From Dama dama (taxonomy: Eukaryota > Chordata > Mammalia > Artiodactyla > Cervidae): a stretch of DNA of 64,000 nt. The stretch is from positions 992,001-1,056,000 of the forward strand of contig NW_026870906.1 in NCBI RefSeq assembly GCF_033118175.1, in the 5' to 3' direction. The position numbers were made by a program, and so were the translations under genes. Under the pieces are notes generated by a model. It was not told the DNA's origin, searched no databases, and saw nothing but the letters and a program-made list of their open reading frames with translations. Below are positions 1 through 11,991 of this stretch, piece after piece (position 1 is the first letter of the stretch; each line of letters opens with the position of its first letter).

Positions 1-1150
1 TCAGGCTCTTCATGTTTTTCAACACCGCTTCATGCTCCTCCTATTTTTCAGACCGTTTCATGCTCCTAATATTTTTGACAACTTTTGAAGCTCTTCATAT
101 TTTTCACACCTTTTTAGGCTCTTCATGTTTTTGAACAACGCTTCATGCTCCTCCTACTTTTCAGACCGTTTCATGCTCCTCATGTATTTCACACCTTTTG
201 AAGCTCTTCATGTTTTTCAACACAGTTTCATACTCTTTCTTTTTTTCAGCCTGTTTCATGCTCCTCTTATTTTTCAGACCGTTTCATGTTCTTCATATAT
301 GTGACACCTTTTGAAGCTGTTCATATTTTTCACACCTTTTCATGATCTTCATTTTTTTCAACACCGTTTCATGCTCCTCATATTTTTGACACCTTTTAAA
401 ACACCTCATATTTTTCACACCTTTTCATGCTCTTCCTGATTTTCAATGCCGTCTCATGTTCCTCCTATTTTTTGACCGTTTCATGCTCCTCATATTTTTG
501 ACACCTTTTGCAGCTCTTCATGTTTTTCACACCCTTTCATTCTCTTCATGTTTTTCAACACGGTTTCATGCTCCTCCTATATTTCAGACCGTTTCATGCT
601 CCTCATGTTTTTGACACCTTTTGAAGTTCTTCATGTTTTTCAACACCGTTTCATGCTCCTCCTATTTTTCACATCGTTTCAGGCTCCTCATATTTTTCTG
701 ACCGATCCATGGTCCTCATATTTTTCACACCTTTTGATGCTCCTCATATTTTTCAAAACCGTTTCATGCTCTTCCTACTTTTCAGAACGTTTCATGCTCC
801 TCGTATTTTTTTGGCCATTTCGTGCTCATCATATTTTTGACACCTTTTGACGCTCATCATGTTTTTCACACCTTTTCATGCTCTTCATGTTTTTCAACAC
901 CGTTTAATGGCCTACTATTTTTCAGAACGTTTCGTGGTCCTCCGATTTTTCAGACCGTTTCTTGCTCCTCATATTTTTGACACCTTTTGAAGCTCTTCAT
1001 ATTTTTCACACCTTTTCAGGCTCTTCATGTTTTTCAACACCACTTCATTCTCCTCCTATTTTTCAGAACATTTCATGCTCCTCATATTTTTCACACCTTT
1101 TCAGGCTCTTCATGTTTTTGAACACCGTTTCATGCTCCTCCTATTTGTGA
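1..1150. repeat. Family B block, left window edge
   Basis: This block has the family B marks: CCGATCCATGGTCCTC near 711-726, TAATGGCCTAC near 906 and CGTGGTCCTCCG near 931. It is also found at 16,591 (offset 16,590) and 41,992 (offset 41,991) in the same phase from base 1, so the duplicated segment continues left of the window. Open frames here are phenylalanine-rich translations of the repeat, not genes. Confidence 0.85.
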
Positions 1151-4060
1151 CAACTTTTGAAGCTCTTGATATTTTTCACACCTTTTCAGGCTCTTCATGT
1201 TTTTGAACACCACTTCTTGCTCCTTAATTTTTGGAGATAGTTTCATGCTTCTCATATTTTTGACACCTTTTGAAGCTCTTCATATTTTTCACACCTTTTA
1301 AGGCTCTGCATGCTTTTCAATACTGCTTCATGCTACTCCTATTTTTCAGACCGTTTCATGCTCCTCATATTTTTGACACCGTTTGAAGCTCTTCATATTT
1401 TTCACACCTTTTCAGGCTCCTCATGTTTTTCAAAACCGCTTCATTCTCCTCCTATTTTTCAGACCGTTTCATACTCCTCATATTTTTGACACCTTTTGAA
1501 GCTCTTCATATTTTTCACAACTTTTCAGTTTCTTCATGTTTTTCAATACCGCTTCATGCTCTTTCTATTTTTCAGACCGTTTCATGCTCCTCTTATTTTT
1601 CACACTTTCTGAAGCTCTTCAGATTTTTCACACCTTTACAGGCTCTTCATGTTTTCAACACCATTTCATGCTCCTCCTATTTTTCAGACCGTTTCATGCT
1701 CCTCTCAATTTTGACACCTTTTGAAGCTCTTCATATTTTTCACACCTTTTCAGGCTCTTCTTGTTTCTGAACACCATTTCATGCTCCTCATGTTTTTGAC
1801 GCCTTTTGAAGCTCTTTATATTTTTCACACCTTTTCTGGCTCTTCATGTTTTTTAATAGCGCTTCATGTTCCTCCTATTTTTCAGACCATTTCATGCTCC
1901 TCATATTTTTCACACCTTTTGAAGCTCTTCACATTTTTCAAACCTTTTTAAGCTCTTCATGTTTTTCAACAATGCTTCAAGCTCCTCCTATTTGTCTGAC
2001 TGTTTCATGCTCCTCATATTTTTGACACATTTTGAAGCTCTTCATATTTTTCACACCTTTTCAGGCTCGTCATGTTTTTGAACACCTTTTCATGCTCCTC
2101 ATCTTTTTGAAACCTTCAGAAGCTCTTCATATTTTTCACACCTTTTCAGGCTCTTCATGTTTTCAACACCGCTTCATGCTCCTCCTATTTTCAGACCGTT
2201 TCATGCTCCTCTCAATTTTGACACCTTTTGAAGCTCTTCATATTTTTCACACATTTTGAAACTTTTTATATTTTTTACACTTTTTTAAGCTCTTCATATT
2301 TTTCAAAACTTTTCAGCCTCTTCATATTTTTGAACATCTTTTCAGGCTCTTCATTTTTTTCAACACCGCATGATGCTCCTCCTATTTTTCAGACCATTTC
2401 ATGCTCCTCATAATTTTGACACCTTTTGAAGCTTTTGATATTTTTCACACATTTTCAGGCTCTTCATGTTGTTCAACACCGCTTCATGCTCCTCCTATTT
2501 TTCAGACTGTTTCATGCTCCTCATATTTTTGACACCTTTTGAAGCTCTTCATATTTTTCACACCTTTTAAGGCTCTGCATGCTTTTCAATACTGCTTCAT
2601 GCTACTCCTATTTTTCAGACCGTTTCATGCTCCTCATATTTTTGACACCGTTTGAAGCTCTTCATATTTTTCACACCTTTTCAGGCTCCTCATGTTTTTC
2701 AAAACCGATTCATTCTCCTCCTATTTTTCAGACCGTTTCATGCTCCTCATATTTTTGACACCTTTTGAAGCTCTTCATATTTTTCACAACTTTTCAGTTT
2801 CTTCATGTTTTTCATACCGCTTCATGCTCTTCCTATTTTTCAGACCGTTTCATGCTCCTCTTATTTTTCCCACTTTCTGAAGCTCTTCAGATTTTTCACA
2901 CCTTTACAGGCTCTTCATGTTTTCAACACCATTTCATGCTCCTCCTATTTTTCAGACCGTTTCATGCTCCTCTCAATTTTGACACCTTTTGAAGCTCTTC
3001 ATATTTTTCACACCTTTTCAGGCTCTTCATGTTTCTGAACACCGTTTCATGCTCCTCATAATTTTGACACCGTTTGAAGCTCTTCATATTTTTCACACCT
3101 TTTCTGGCTCTTCATGTTTTTTAACAGCGCTTCATGTTCCTCCTATTTTTCAGACCATTTCATGCTCCTCATATTTTTCACACCTTTTGAAGCTCGTCAC
3201 ATTTTTCACACCTTTTTAGGCTCTTCATGTTATTCAACAACGCTTCAAGCTCCTCCTATTTGTCTGACTGTTTCATGCTCCTCATATTTTTGACACATTT
3301 TGAAGCTCTTCATATTTTTTACACCTTTTCAGGCTCGTCATGTTTTTGAACACCTTTTCATGCTCCTCATCTTTTTGAAACCTTCAGAAGCTCTTCATAT
3401 TTTTCACACCTTTTCAGGCTCTTCATGTTTTCAACACCGCTTCATGCTCCTCCTATTTTCAGACCGTTTCATGCTCCTCTCATTTTTGACACCTTTTGAA
3501 GCTCTTCATATTTTTCACACATTTTGAAGCTCTTTATATTTTTTACACTTTTTTAAGCTCTTCATATTTTTCAAAACTTTTCAGCCTCTTCATATTTTTG
3601 AACATCTTTTCAGGCTCTTCATTTTTTTCAACACCGCTTGATGCTCCTCCTATTTTTCAGACCATTTCATGCTCCTCATAATTTTGACACCTTTTGAAGC
3701 TTTTGATATTTTTCACGCATTTTCAGGCTCTTCATGTTGTTCAACACCGCTTCATGCTCCTCCTATTTTTCAGACTGTTTCATGCTCCTCATATTTTTGA
3801 CACCTTTTGAAGCTCTTCATATTTTTCACACCTTTTCAGGCTCTTCATGTTTTTGAACACCACTTCTTGCTCCTTAATTTTTGGAGATCGTTTCATGCTT
3901 CTCATATTTTTGACACCTTTTGAAACTCTTCATATTTTTCACACCTTTTAAGGCTCTGCATGCTTTTCAATACTGCTTCATGCTACTCCTATTTTTCAGA
4001 CCGTTTCATGCTCCTCATATTTTTGACACCGTTTGAAGCTCTTCATATTTTTCACACCTT
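1150..4060. repeat. Family A block with a 1,269-bp higher-order repeat
   Basis: The CTCCTTAATTTTTGGAG marker (GGAG part) occurs at 1233 and 3883, 2,650 bp apart. The tetramer beginning CAGGCTCCTCATG with CAAAACCG occurs at 1413 and again at 2682, giving a 1,269-bp unit. The middle unit lacks the marker tetramer. The block recurs at 7,723-10,633 (offset 6,573) and 43,141-46,051 (offset 41,991), and in deleted form at 17,790-19,805. Minor differences include CAATACCG at about 1547 against CATACCG at about 2814, a one-base deletion. Confidence 0.88.
3724..3836 (+). repeat. Representative 113-bp tetramer (monomers b-c-d-a)
   Basis: This near-canonical copy shows the basic unit. Monomer b (3724-3752, 29 bp) starts CAGGCTCTTCATG and ends CAACACCGCTT. 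Monomer c (3753-3780) starts CATGCTCCTCCTA and ends CAGACTGTTT, where the usual form is CAGACCGTTT. Monomer d (3781-3808) starts CATGCTCCTCATA and ends GACACCTTTT. Monomer a (3809-3836) starts GAAGCTCTTCATA and ends CACACCTTTT. The next b monomer begins at 3837, exactly 113 bp later. Because 113 is not a multiple of 3, successive tetramers are read in different frames, which argues against a coding minisatellite. Confidence 0.95.
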
Positions 4061-5690
4061 TTAAGGCTCTGCATGCTTTTCAAAACCGCTTCATGCTCCT
4101 CCTATTTTTCAGACCGTTTCATGCTCCTCATATTTTTCACAGCTTTTCAGGCTCTTCGTGTTTTTCAACACTGCTTCATGCTCCTCCTATTTTTCAGACC
4201 GTTTCATGCTACTCATAATTTTCACACCTTTTGAAGCTCTTCATATTTTTCACACATTTTCAGGCTCTTCTAGTTTTTCAACACCGCTTCATTCTCCTCC
4301 TATTTTTCAGACTGTTTCATGCCCCTCATATTTTTGACACCGTTTGAAGATCTTCATATTTTTCACACGTTTTCAGGCTCTTCATGTTTTTCAACACCGC
4401 TTCTTGCTCCTCCTATTTTTCAGACAGTTTCATGCTCCTCATATTTTTCAGACTTTCTGAAGCTCTTCAGATTTTTCACACCTTTTCAGGCTCTTCATGT
4501 TTTTGAACACCGTTTGATACTCCTCATAATTTTCAGGCCGTTTCATGCTCCTCATATTTTTGACACCTTTTGAAGCTCTTCACGTTTTTCAACTCCGTTT
4601 CATGCTCCTCTTAATTTTCAGACCATTTGATCCTCCTCTTATTTTTCAGACCGTTTCATGCTCCTCATATTTTTGACACCTTTTGAAGCTCTTCATATTT
4701 TTCACACCTTTTCAGGCTCTTCATGTTTTTCAACACCATTTCATGCTCCTCATATTTTTGATAGCTTTTTAAGCTCTTCATATTTTTCACACCTTCTCAG
4801 GCTTTTCATGTTTCTGAACACCGTTTCATGCTAATCCTATTTTTCAGACCGTTTCACGCTCCTCATATTTTTGAAACCTTTTGAAGCTCTTCATATTTTT
4901 AACACCTTTTCAGGCTCTTCAAGTAATTCAACAACGTTTCATGCTCCTCCTATTTTTCAGACCCATTCATGCTCCTGATATTTTTGACACCTTTTGAAGC
5001 TCTTCATATTTTTCACACCCTTTCAGGTTCTTCATGTTTGTCAACACCGTTTCTTGCCAATCCTATTTTTCAGACGGTTTCACGCTCCTCATATTTTTGA
5101 CACCGTTTGAAGCTCTTCATATTTTTATCACCTTTTCAGGCTCTTAAAGTTTTTGAACAACGTGTCATGCTCCTCCTGTTTTTCAGACGTTTACATCCTC
5201 CTCATTTTCTTGAAACTTTTTGAAGCTTTTCATATTTTTCACATCTTTTCATGCTCTTCATGTTTTTCAACACGGTTTCATGCTCCTCCTGTTTTTCAGA
5301 CCGTTTCATGCTCCTCGTATTTTTGACACTTTTTGAAGCTCTTCATATTTTTCAACACCGTTTCATTCTTGTCCTATTTTTCAGACCGTTTCATGGTCCT
5401 CATTATTTCAGACCATTTCATGCTTCTCATATTTTTGACACCTTTTGCAGCTCTTCATATTTTTCACACCTTTTCAGGTTCTTCATGTTTTTCAACATCG
5501 TTTCATGCTCCTCCTATTTTTCAGACCTTTTCATGCTCCCCATATTTTTGACACCTTTGAAGCTCTTCATGATTTTCCAACCTTTTCAGGTTCTTCATGT
5601 TTTTCAACACCGTCTCATGCTCCTCCTATTTTTCAGACCGTTTCATGCTCCTCATATTTTTGACACCTCTTGAATCTCTTCATATTTTTC
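4060..5690. repeat. Link plus family C block, copy 1
   Basis: It begins with link tetramers marked CTTCGTG, CTTCTAG, CAGACAGTTT and GTTTGATACTCC. It continues into family C, marked by GATAGCTTTTTAAGC (about 4,760), AGTAATTCAACAACG (about 4,922) and CATTATTTCAGACC (about 5,400). It matches 13,260-14,890 at an offset of 9,199 with few differences, for example GAAGATC against GAAGCTC near 4,348 and TTCTTGCC against TTCATGCC near 5,051. Further copies lie near 37.4-38.9 kb and 49.0-50.4 kb. Confidence 0.87.
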
Positions 5691-6330
5691 ACACCTTTTC
5701 AGGCTCTTCATGTTTTTGAACACATCTTCTTGCTCCTTAATTTTTGGAGATAGTTTCATGCTTCTCATATTTTTGACACCTTTTGAAGCTCTTCATATTT
5801 TTCACACCTTTTAAGGCTCTGCATGCTTTTCAATACTGCTTCATGCTACTCCTATTTTTCAGACCGTTTCATGCTCCTCATATTTTTGACACCGTTTGAA
5901 GCTCTTCATATTTTTCACACCTTTTCAGGCTCCTCATGTTTTTCAAAACCGCTTCATTCTCCTCCTATTTTTCAGACCGTTTCATGCTCCTCATATTTTT
6001 GACACCTTTTGAAGCTCTTCATATTTTTCACAACTTTTCAGTTTCTTCATGTTTTTCAATACCGCTTCATGCTCTTCCTATTTTTCAGACCGTTTCATGC
6101 TCCTCATATTTTTCACAGTTTCTGAAGCTCTTCAAATTTTTCACACCTTTACAGGCTCTTCATGTTTTCAACACCATTTCATGCTCCTCCTATTTTTCAG
6201 ACCGTTTCATGCTCCTCTCAATTTTGACACCTTTTGAAGCTCTTCATATTTTTCACACCTTTTCAGGCTCTTCATGTTTCTGAACACCGTTTCATGCTCC
6301 TCATATTTTTGACGCCTTTTGAAGCTCTTT
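5690..6330. repeat. Short family A piece
   Basis: One A marker lies at 5746, preceded by the variant CACATCTTC instead of CACCACTTC. That variant is shared with 14,945 and 20,221 (and nearly with 40,404), so these short A pieces are a sub-lineage. The piece leads directly into family B with the monomer register intact. Confidence 0.8.
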
Positions 6331-7075
6331 ATATTTTTCACACCCTTTCATGCTCTTCATGTTTTTCAACACCGTTTAATGGCCTACTATTTTTCAGAAC
6401 GTTTCGTGGTCCTCCGATTTTTCAGACCGTTTCTTGCTCCTCATATTTTTGACACCTTTTGAAGCTCTTCATATTTTTCACACCTTTTCAGGCTCTTCAT
6501 GTTTTTCAACACCACTTCATTCTCCTCCTATTTTTCAGAACATTTCATGCTCCTCATATTTTTCACACCTTTTGAAGCTCTTCATATTTTTCACACATTT
6601 TCAGGCTCTTCATGTTTTACAACAACGCTTCATGCTCCTCCTATATTTCAGACCGTTTCATGCTCCTCATATTTTTCACACCTTTGGAAGCTCTTCATAT
6701 TTTTCACACATTTTCAGGCTCTTCATATTTTTGAAAACCGCTTCATGCTCCTCCTATTTTTCTGACCGTTTCATGCTCCTCATACTTTGACACCTTTAGA
6801 AGCTCTTACTTAATATTTTTCACTGCCTTTCAGGCTCTTCATGTTTGTCAACACCGCTTCATGCCCCTCAATTTTTCAGACCGTTTCATGCTCCTCATAT
6901 TTTTGACACCTTTTGAAGCTCTTCATACTTTTCACACCTTATCAGGCTCTTCATTGTTTCAATACCATTTCATGCTCCTCCTATTTTTCAGACTGTTTCA
7001 TGCTCTTCATATTCTGACACCTTTTGAAGCTCTTCATATTTTTGACACCTTTTGAAGTTCTTCATATTTTTCACA
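6330..7075. repeat. Family B block with a length-variant monomer
   Basis: TAATGGCCTAC occurs near 6,378 and CGTGGTCC near 6,405. A monomer lengthened by a few bases, with CTTACTTAATATT near 6,806, is a family B signature also seen near 16,004, 21,279, 28,067, 29,536, 34,387 and 41,408. The end of the block carries CATATTCTGACACC and two successive TTTTGA-type monomers, the same arrangement that is triplicated at 21,351-22,106. Confidence 0.82.
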
Positions 7076-7420
7076 CATTTTCAGGCTCTTCGAGTTTTTC
7101 AACACCGCTTCATTCTCCTCCTATTTTTCAGACTGTTTCATGCTCCTCATATTTTTGACACCGTTTGAAGCTCTTCATATTTTTCACACGTTTTCAGGCT
7201 CTTCATGTTTTTCAACACCGTTTCTTGCTCCTCCTATTTTTCAGGCAGTTTCATGCTCCTCATATTTTTCAGACTTTCTGAAGCTCTTCAGATTTTTCAC
7301 ACCTTTTCAGGCTCTTCATGTTTTTGAACACCGTTTGATACTCCTCATAATTTTCAGGCCGTTTCATGCTCCTCATATTTTTGACACCTTTTGAAGCTCT
7401 TCATATTTTTCACACATTTT
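7075..7420. repeat. Link segment (CTTCGAG type)
   Basis: Three tetramers carry CTTCGAG near 7,088, CAGGCAGTTT near 7,242 and GTTTGATACTCC near 7,333. The segment is repeated at about 10,968-11,313 (offset 3,893) and, with CAGACAG instead of CAGGCAG, near 46,600-46,950. It joins family B on the left to family A on the right. Confidence 0.8.
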
Positions 7421-8098
7421 CAGGCTCTTCATGTTTTTGAACACCACTTCTTGCTCCTTAATTTTTGGAGATAGATTCATGCTTCTCATATTTTTTACAC
7501 CTTTTGAAGCTCTTCATATTTTTCACACCTTTTAAGGCTCTGCATGCTTTTCAATACTGCTTCATGCTACTCCTATTTTTCAGACCGTTTCAAGCTCCTC
7601 ATATTTTTGACACCGTTTGAAGCTCTTCATATTTTTCACACCTTTTCAGGCTCCTCATGTTTTTCAAAACCGCTTCATTCTCCTCCTATTTTTCAGACCG
7701 TTTCATGCTCCTCATATTTTTGACACTTTTTGAAGCTCTTCATATTTTTCACACCTTTTCAGTCTCTTCATGTTTTTGAACACCACTTCTTGCTCCTTAG
7801 TTTTTGGAGATAGTTTCATGCTTCTCATATTTTTGACACCTTTTGAAGCTCTTCATATTTTTCACACCTTTTAAGGCTCTGCATGCTTTTCAATACTGCT
7901 TCATGCTACTCCTATTTTTCAGACCGTTTCATGCTCCTCATATTTTTGACACCGTTTGAAGCTCTTCATATTTTTCACACCTTTTCAGGCTCCTCATGTT
8001 TTTCAAAACCGCTTCATTCTCCTCCTATTTGTCAGACCGTTTCATGCTCCTCATATTTTTGACACCTTTTGAAGCTCTTCATATTTTTCACAACTTTT
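7421..8098. repeat. 339-bp tandem duplication (three tetramers, two copies)
   Basis: The copies are 7421-7759 and 7760-8098; each starts at a b monomer and includes the A marker (GGAG at 7467 and 7806). The length, 339 bp, is exactly 3 x 113. The copies differ at a few sites, such as ATAGATTC against ATAGTTTC and CCTTAATT against CCTTAGTT, so the duplication is not brand new. The same duplication is at 11,314-11,991. Confidence 0.9.
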
Positions 8099-10633
8099 CA
8101 GTTTCTTCATGTTTTTCAATACCGCTTCATGCTCTTCCTATTTTTCAGACCGTTTCATGCTCCTCTTATTTTTCACACTTTCTGAAGCTCTTCAGATTTT
8201 TCACACCTTTACAGGCTCTTCATGTTTTCAACACCATTTCATGCTCCTCCTATTTTTCAGACCGTTTCATGCTCCTCTCAATTTTGACACCTTTTGAAGC
8301 TCTTCATATTTTTCACACCTTTTCAGGCTCTTCATGTTTCTGAACACCGTTTCATGCTCCTCATATTTTTGATGCCTTTTGAAGCTCTTTATATTTTTCA
8401 CACCTTTTCTGGCTCTTCATGTTTTTTAACAGCGCTTCATGCTCCTCCTATTTTTCAGACCATTTCATGCTCCTCATATTTTTAACACCTTTTGAAGCTC
8501 TTCACATTTTTCACAACTTTTTAGGCTCTTCATGTATTTCAACAACGCTTCAAGCTCCTCCTATTTGTCTGACTGTTTCATGCTCCTCATATTTTTGACA
8601 CATTTTGAAGCTCTTCATATTTTTCACACCTTTTCAGGCTCGTCATGTTTTTGAACACCTTTTCATGCTCCTCATCTTTTTGAAACCTTCAGAAGCTCTT
8701 CATATTTTTCACACCTTTTCAGGCTCTTCATGTTTTCAACACCGCTTCATGCTCCTCCTATTTTCAGACCGTTTCATGCTCCTCTCATTTTTGACACCTT
8801 TTGAAGCTCTTCATATTTTTCACACATTTTGAAGCTCTTTATATTTTTTACACTTTTTTAAGCTCTTCATATTTTTCAAAACTTTTCAGCCTCTTCATAT
8901 TTTTGAACATCTTTTCAGGCTCTTCATTTTTTTCAACACCGCTTGATGCTCCTCCTATTTTTCAGACCATTTCATGCTCCTCATAATTTTGACACCTTTT
9001 GAAGCTTTTGATATTTTTCACACATTTTCAGGCTCTTCATGTTGTTCAACACCGCTTCATGCTCCTCCTATTTTTCAGACTGTTTCATGCTCCTCATATT
9101 TTTGACACCTTTTGAAGCTCTTCATATTTTTCACACCTTTTAAGGCTCTGCATGCTTTTCAATACTGCTTCATGCTACTCCTATTTTTCAGACCGTTTCA
9201 TGCTCCTCATATTTTTGACACCGTTTGAAGCTCTTCATATTTTTCACACCTTTTCAGGCTCCTCATGTTTTTCAAAACCGCTTCATTCTCCTCCTATTTT
9301 TCAGACCGTTTCATGCTCCTCATATTTTTGACACCTTTTGAAGCTCTTCATATTTTTCACAACTTTTCAGTTTCTTCATGTTTTTCATACCGCTTCATGC
9401 TCTTCCTATTTTTCAGACCGTTTCATGCTCCTCTTATTTTTCACACTTTCTGAAGCTCTTCAGATTTTTCACACCTTTACAGGCTCTTCATGTTTTCAAC
9501 ACCATTTCATGCTCCTCCTATTTTTCAGACCGTTTCATGCTCCTCTCAATTTTGACACCTTTTGAAGCTCTTCATATTTTTCACACCTTTTCAGGCTCTT
9601 CATGTTTCTGAACACCGTTTCATGCTCCTCATATTTTTGACACCGTTTGAAGCTCTTCATATTTTTCACACCTTTTCTGGCTCTTCATGTTTTTTAACAG
9701 CGCTTCATGCTCCTCCTATTTTTCAGACCATTTCATGCTCCTCATATTTTTCACACCTTTTGAAGCTCGTCACATTTTTCACACCTTTTTAGGCTCTTCA
9801 TGTTATTCAACAACGCTTCAAGCTCCTCCTATTTGTCTGACTGTTTCATGCTCCTCATATTTTTGACACATTTTGAAGCTCTTCATATTTTTTACACCTT
9901 TTCAGGCTCGTCATGTTTTTGAACACCTTTTCATGCTCCTCATCTTTTTGAAACCTTCAGAAGCTCTTCATATTTTTCACACCTTTTCAGGCTCTTCATG
10001 TTTTCAACACCGCTTCATGCTCCTCCTATTTTCAGACCGTTTCATGCTCCTCTCATTTTTGACACCTTTTGAAGCTCTTCATATTTTTCACACATTTTGA
10101 AGCTCTTTATATTTTTTACACTTTTTTAAGCTCTTCATATTTTTCAAAACTTTTCAGCCTCTTCATATTTTTGAACATCTTTTCAGGCTCTTCATTTTTT
10201 TCAACACCGCTTGATGCTCCTCCTATTTTTCAGACCATTTCATGCTCCTCATAATTTTGACACCTTTTGAAGCTTTTGATAATTTTCACGCATTTTCAGG
10301 CTCTTCATGTTGTTCAACACCGCTTCATGCTCCTCCTATTTTTCAGACTGTTTCATGCTCCTCATATTTTTGACACCTTTTGAAGCTCTTCATATTTTTC
10401 ACACCTTTTCAGGCTCTTCATGTTTTTGAACACCACTTCTTGCTCCTTAATTTTTGGAGATCGTTTCATGCTTCTCATATTTTTGACACCTTTTGAAACT
10501 CTTCATATTTTTCACACCTTTTAAGGCTCTGCATGCTTTTCAATACTGCTTCATGCTACTCCTATTTTTCAGACCGTTTCATGCTCCTCATATTTTTGAC
10601 ACCGTTTGAAGCTCTTCATATTTTTCACACCTT
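8099..10633. repeat. Family A block, 1,269/1,382-bp higher-order units
   Basis: With the 339-bp duplication on its left, this is the copy of 1,150-4,060 at an offset of 6,573. Markers at 7806 and 10,456 are again 2,650 bp apart. Substitutions against the first copy include GAAGCTC for GAAACTT near 8,831. The part before about 9,140 also recurs 3,893 bp downstream. Confidence 0.87.
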
Positions 10634-10970
10634 TTCAGGCTCCTCATGTTTTTCAAAACCGCTTCATGCTCCTCCTATTTTTCAGACCGTTTCATGCTCC
10701 TCATATTTTTCACACATTTTATGGCTCTTCGTATTTTTCACAGCTTTTCAGGCTCTTCGTGTTTTTCAACACTGCTTCATGCTCCTCCTATTTTTCAGAC
10801 CGTTTCATGCTCCTCATATTTTTCACACATTTTATGGCTCTTCGTATTTTTCACAGCTTTTCAGGCTCTTCGTGTTTTTCAACACTGCTTCATGCTCCTC
10901 CTATTTTTCAGACCGTTTCATGCTACTCATAATTTTCCCACCTTTTGAAGCTCTTCATATTTTTCACACA
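10634..10970. repeat. Link segment with ATGGCTCTTCG monomers
   Basis: The monomer ATGGCTCTTCGTATTT replaces monomer a, followed by CACAGCTTTTCAGG and CTTCGTG. Related links occur near 46.45, 48.98, 50.9 and 57.55 kb, each with this tetramer once. Here it is present twice (see 10,693-10,918). Confidence 0.82.
10693..10918. repeat. Perfect-looking 113-bp tandem duplication
   Basis: Copies 10,693-10,805 and 10,806-10,918 both start CATGCTCCTCATATTT and contain ATGGCTCTTCG, CACAGC and CTTCGTG. I see no difference between them. Homologous links elsewhere in the window have a single copy, so this is a recent one-tetramer gain. Confidence 0.9.
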
Positions 10971-11313
10971 TTTTCAGGCTCTTCGAGTTTTTCAACACCG
11001 CTTCATTCTCCTCCTATTTTTCAGACTGTTTCATGCTCCTCATATTTTTGACACCGTTTGAAGCTCTTCATATTTTTCACACGTTTTCAGGCTCTTCATG
11101 TTTTTCAACACCGTTTCTTGCTCCTCCTATTTTTCAGGCAGTTTCATGCTCCTCATATTTTTCAGACTTTCTGAAGCTCTTCAGATTTTTCACACCTTTT
11201 CAGGCTCTTCATGTTTTTGAACACCGTTTGATACTCCTCATAATTTTCAGGCCGTTTCATGCTCCTCATATTTTTGACACCTTTTGAAGCTCTTCATATT
11301 TTTCACACATTTT
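10970..11313. repeat. Link segment, copy of 7,075-7,420
   Basis: CTTCGAG near 10,981, CAGGCAG and GTTTGATACTCC occur in the same order as at 7,075, offset 3,893. The shared CAGGCAG variant marks these two copies as closest relatives. Confidence 0.82.
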
Positions 11314-11991
11314 CAGGCTCTTCATGTTTTTGAACACCACTTCTTGCTCCTTAATTTTTGGAGATAGATTCATGCTTCTCATATTTTTTACACCTTTTGA
11401 AGCTCTTCATATTTTTCACACCTTTTAAGGCTCTGCATGCTTTTCAATACTGCTTCATGCTACTCCTATTTTTCAGACCGTTTCATGCTCCTCATATTTT
11501 TGACACCGTTTGAAGCTCTTCATATTTTTCACACCTTTTCAGGCTCCTCATGTTTTTCAAAACCGCTTCATTCTCCTCCTATTTTTCAGACCGTTTCATG
11601 CTCCTCATATTTTTGACACCTTTTGAAGCTCTTCATATTTTTCACACCTTTTCAGGCTCTTCATGTTTTTGAACACCACTTCTTGCTCCTTAATTTTTGG
11701 AGATAGTTTCATGCTTCTCATATTTTTGACACCTTTTGAAGCTCTTCATATTTTTCACACCTTTTAAGGCTCTGCATGCTTTTCAATACTGCTTCATGCT
11801 ACTCCTATTTTTCAGACCGTTTCATGCTCCTCATATTTTTGACACCGTTTGAAGCTCTTCATATTTTTCACACCTTTTCAGGCTCCTCATGTTTTTCAAA
11901 ACCGCTTCATTCTCCTCCTATTTTTCAGACCGTTTCATGCTCCTCATATTTTTGACACCTTTTGAACCTCTTCATATTTTTCACAACTTTT
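11314..11991. repeat. 339-bp tandem duplication, second occurrence
   Basis: Copies 11,314-11,652 and 11,653-11,991 carry markers at 11,360 and 11,699. Like the first occurrence, the left copy has ATAGATTC and ATTTTTTACACC and the right one ATAGTTTC. The duplication therefore predates the 3,893-bp segmental copying. Confidence 0.9.

Noticed and set aside
1201..1240. A transcription terminator from CTCC-loop-GGAG followed by T-rich sequence
   Set aside because: The stem is only 4 bp, GC content is low, there is no gene upstream, and the context is a eukaryotic-type satellite.
3808..3820. Heat-shock elements from GAA and TTC triplets in GAAGCTCTTC
   Set aside because: The triplets are separated by four bases rather than two, and no third unit follows in phase.
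6780..6850. A small foreign insertion at CTTACTTAATATT
   Set aside because: It is a monomer a lengthened by a few bases and is shared by at least seven family B copies, so it is an inherited length variant.
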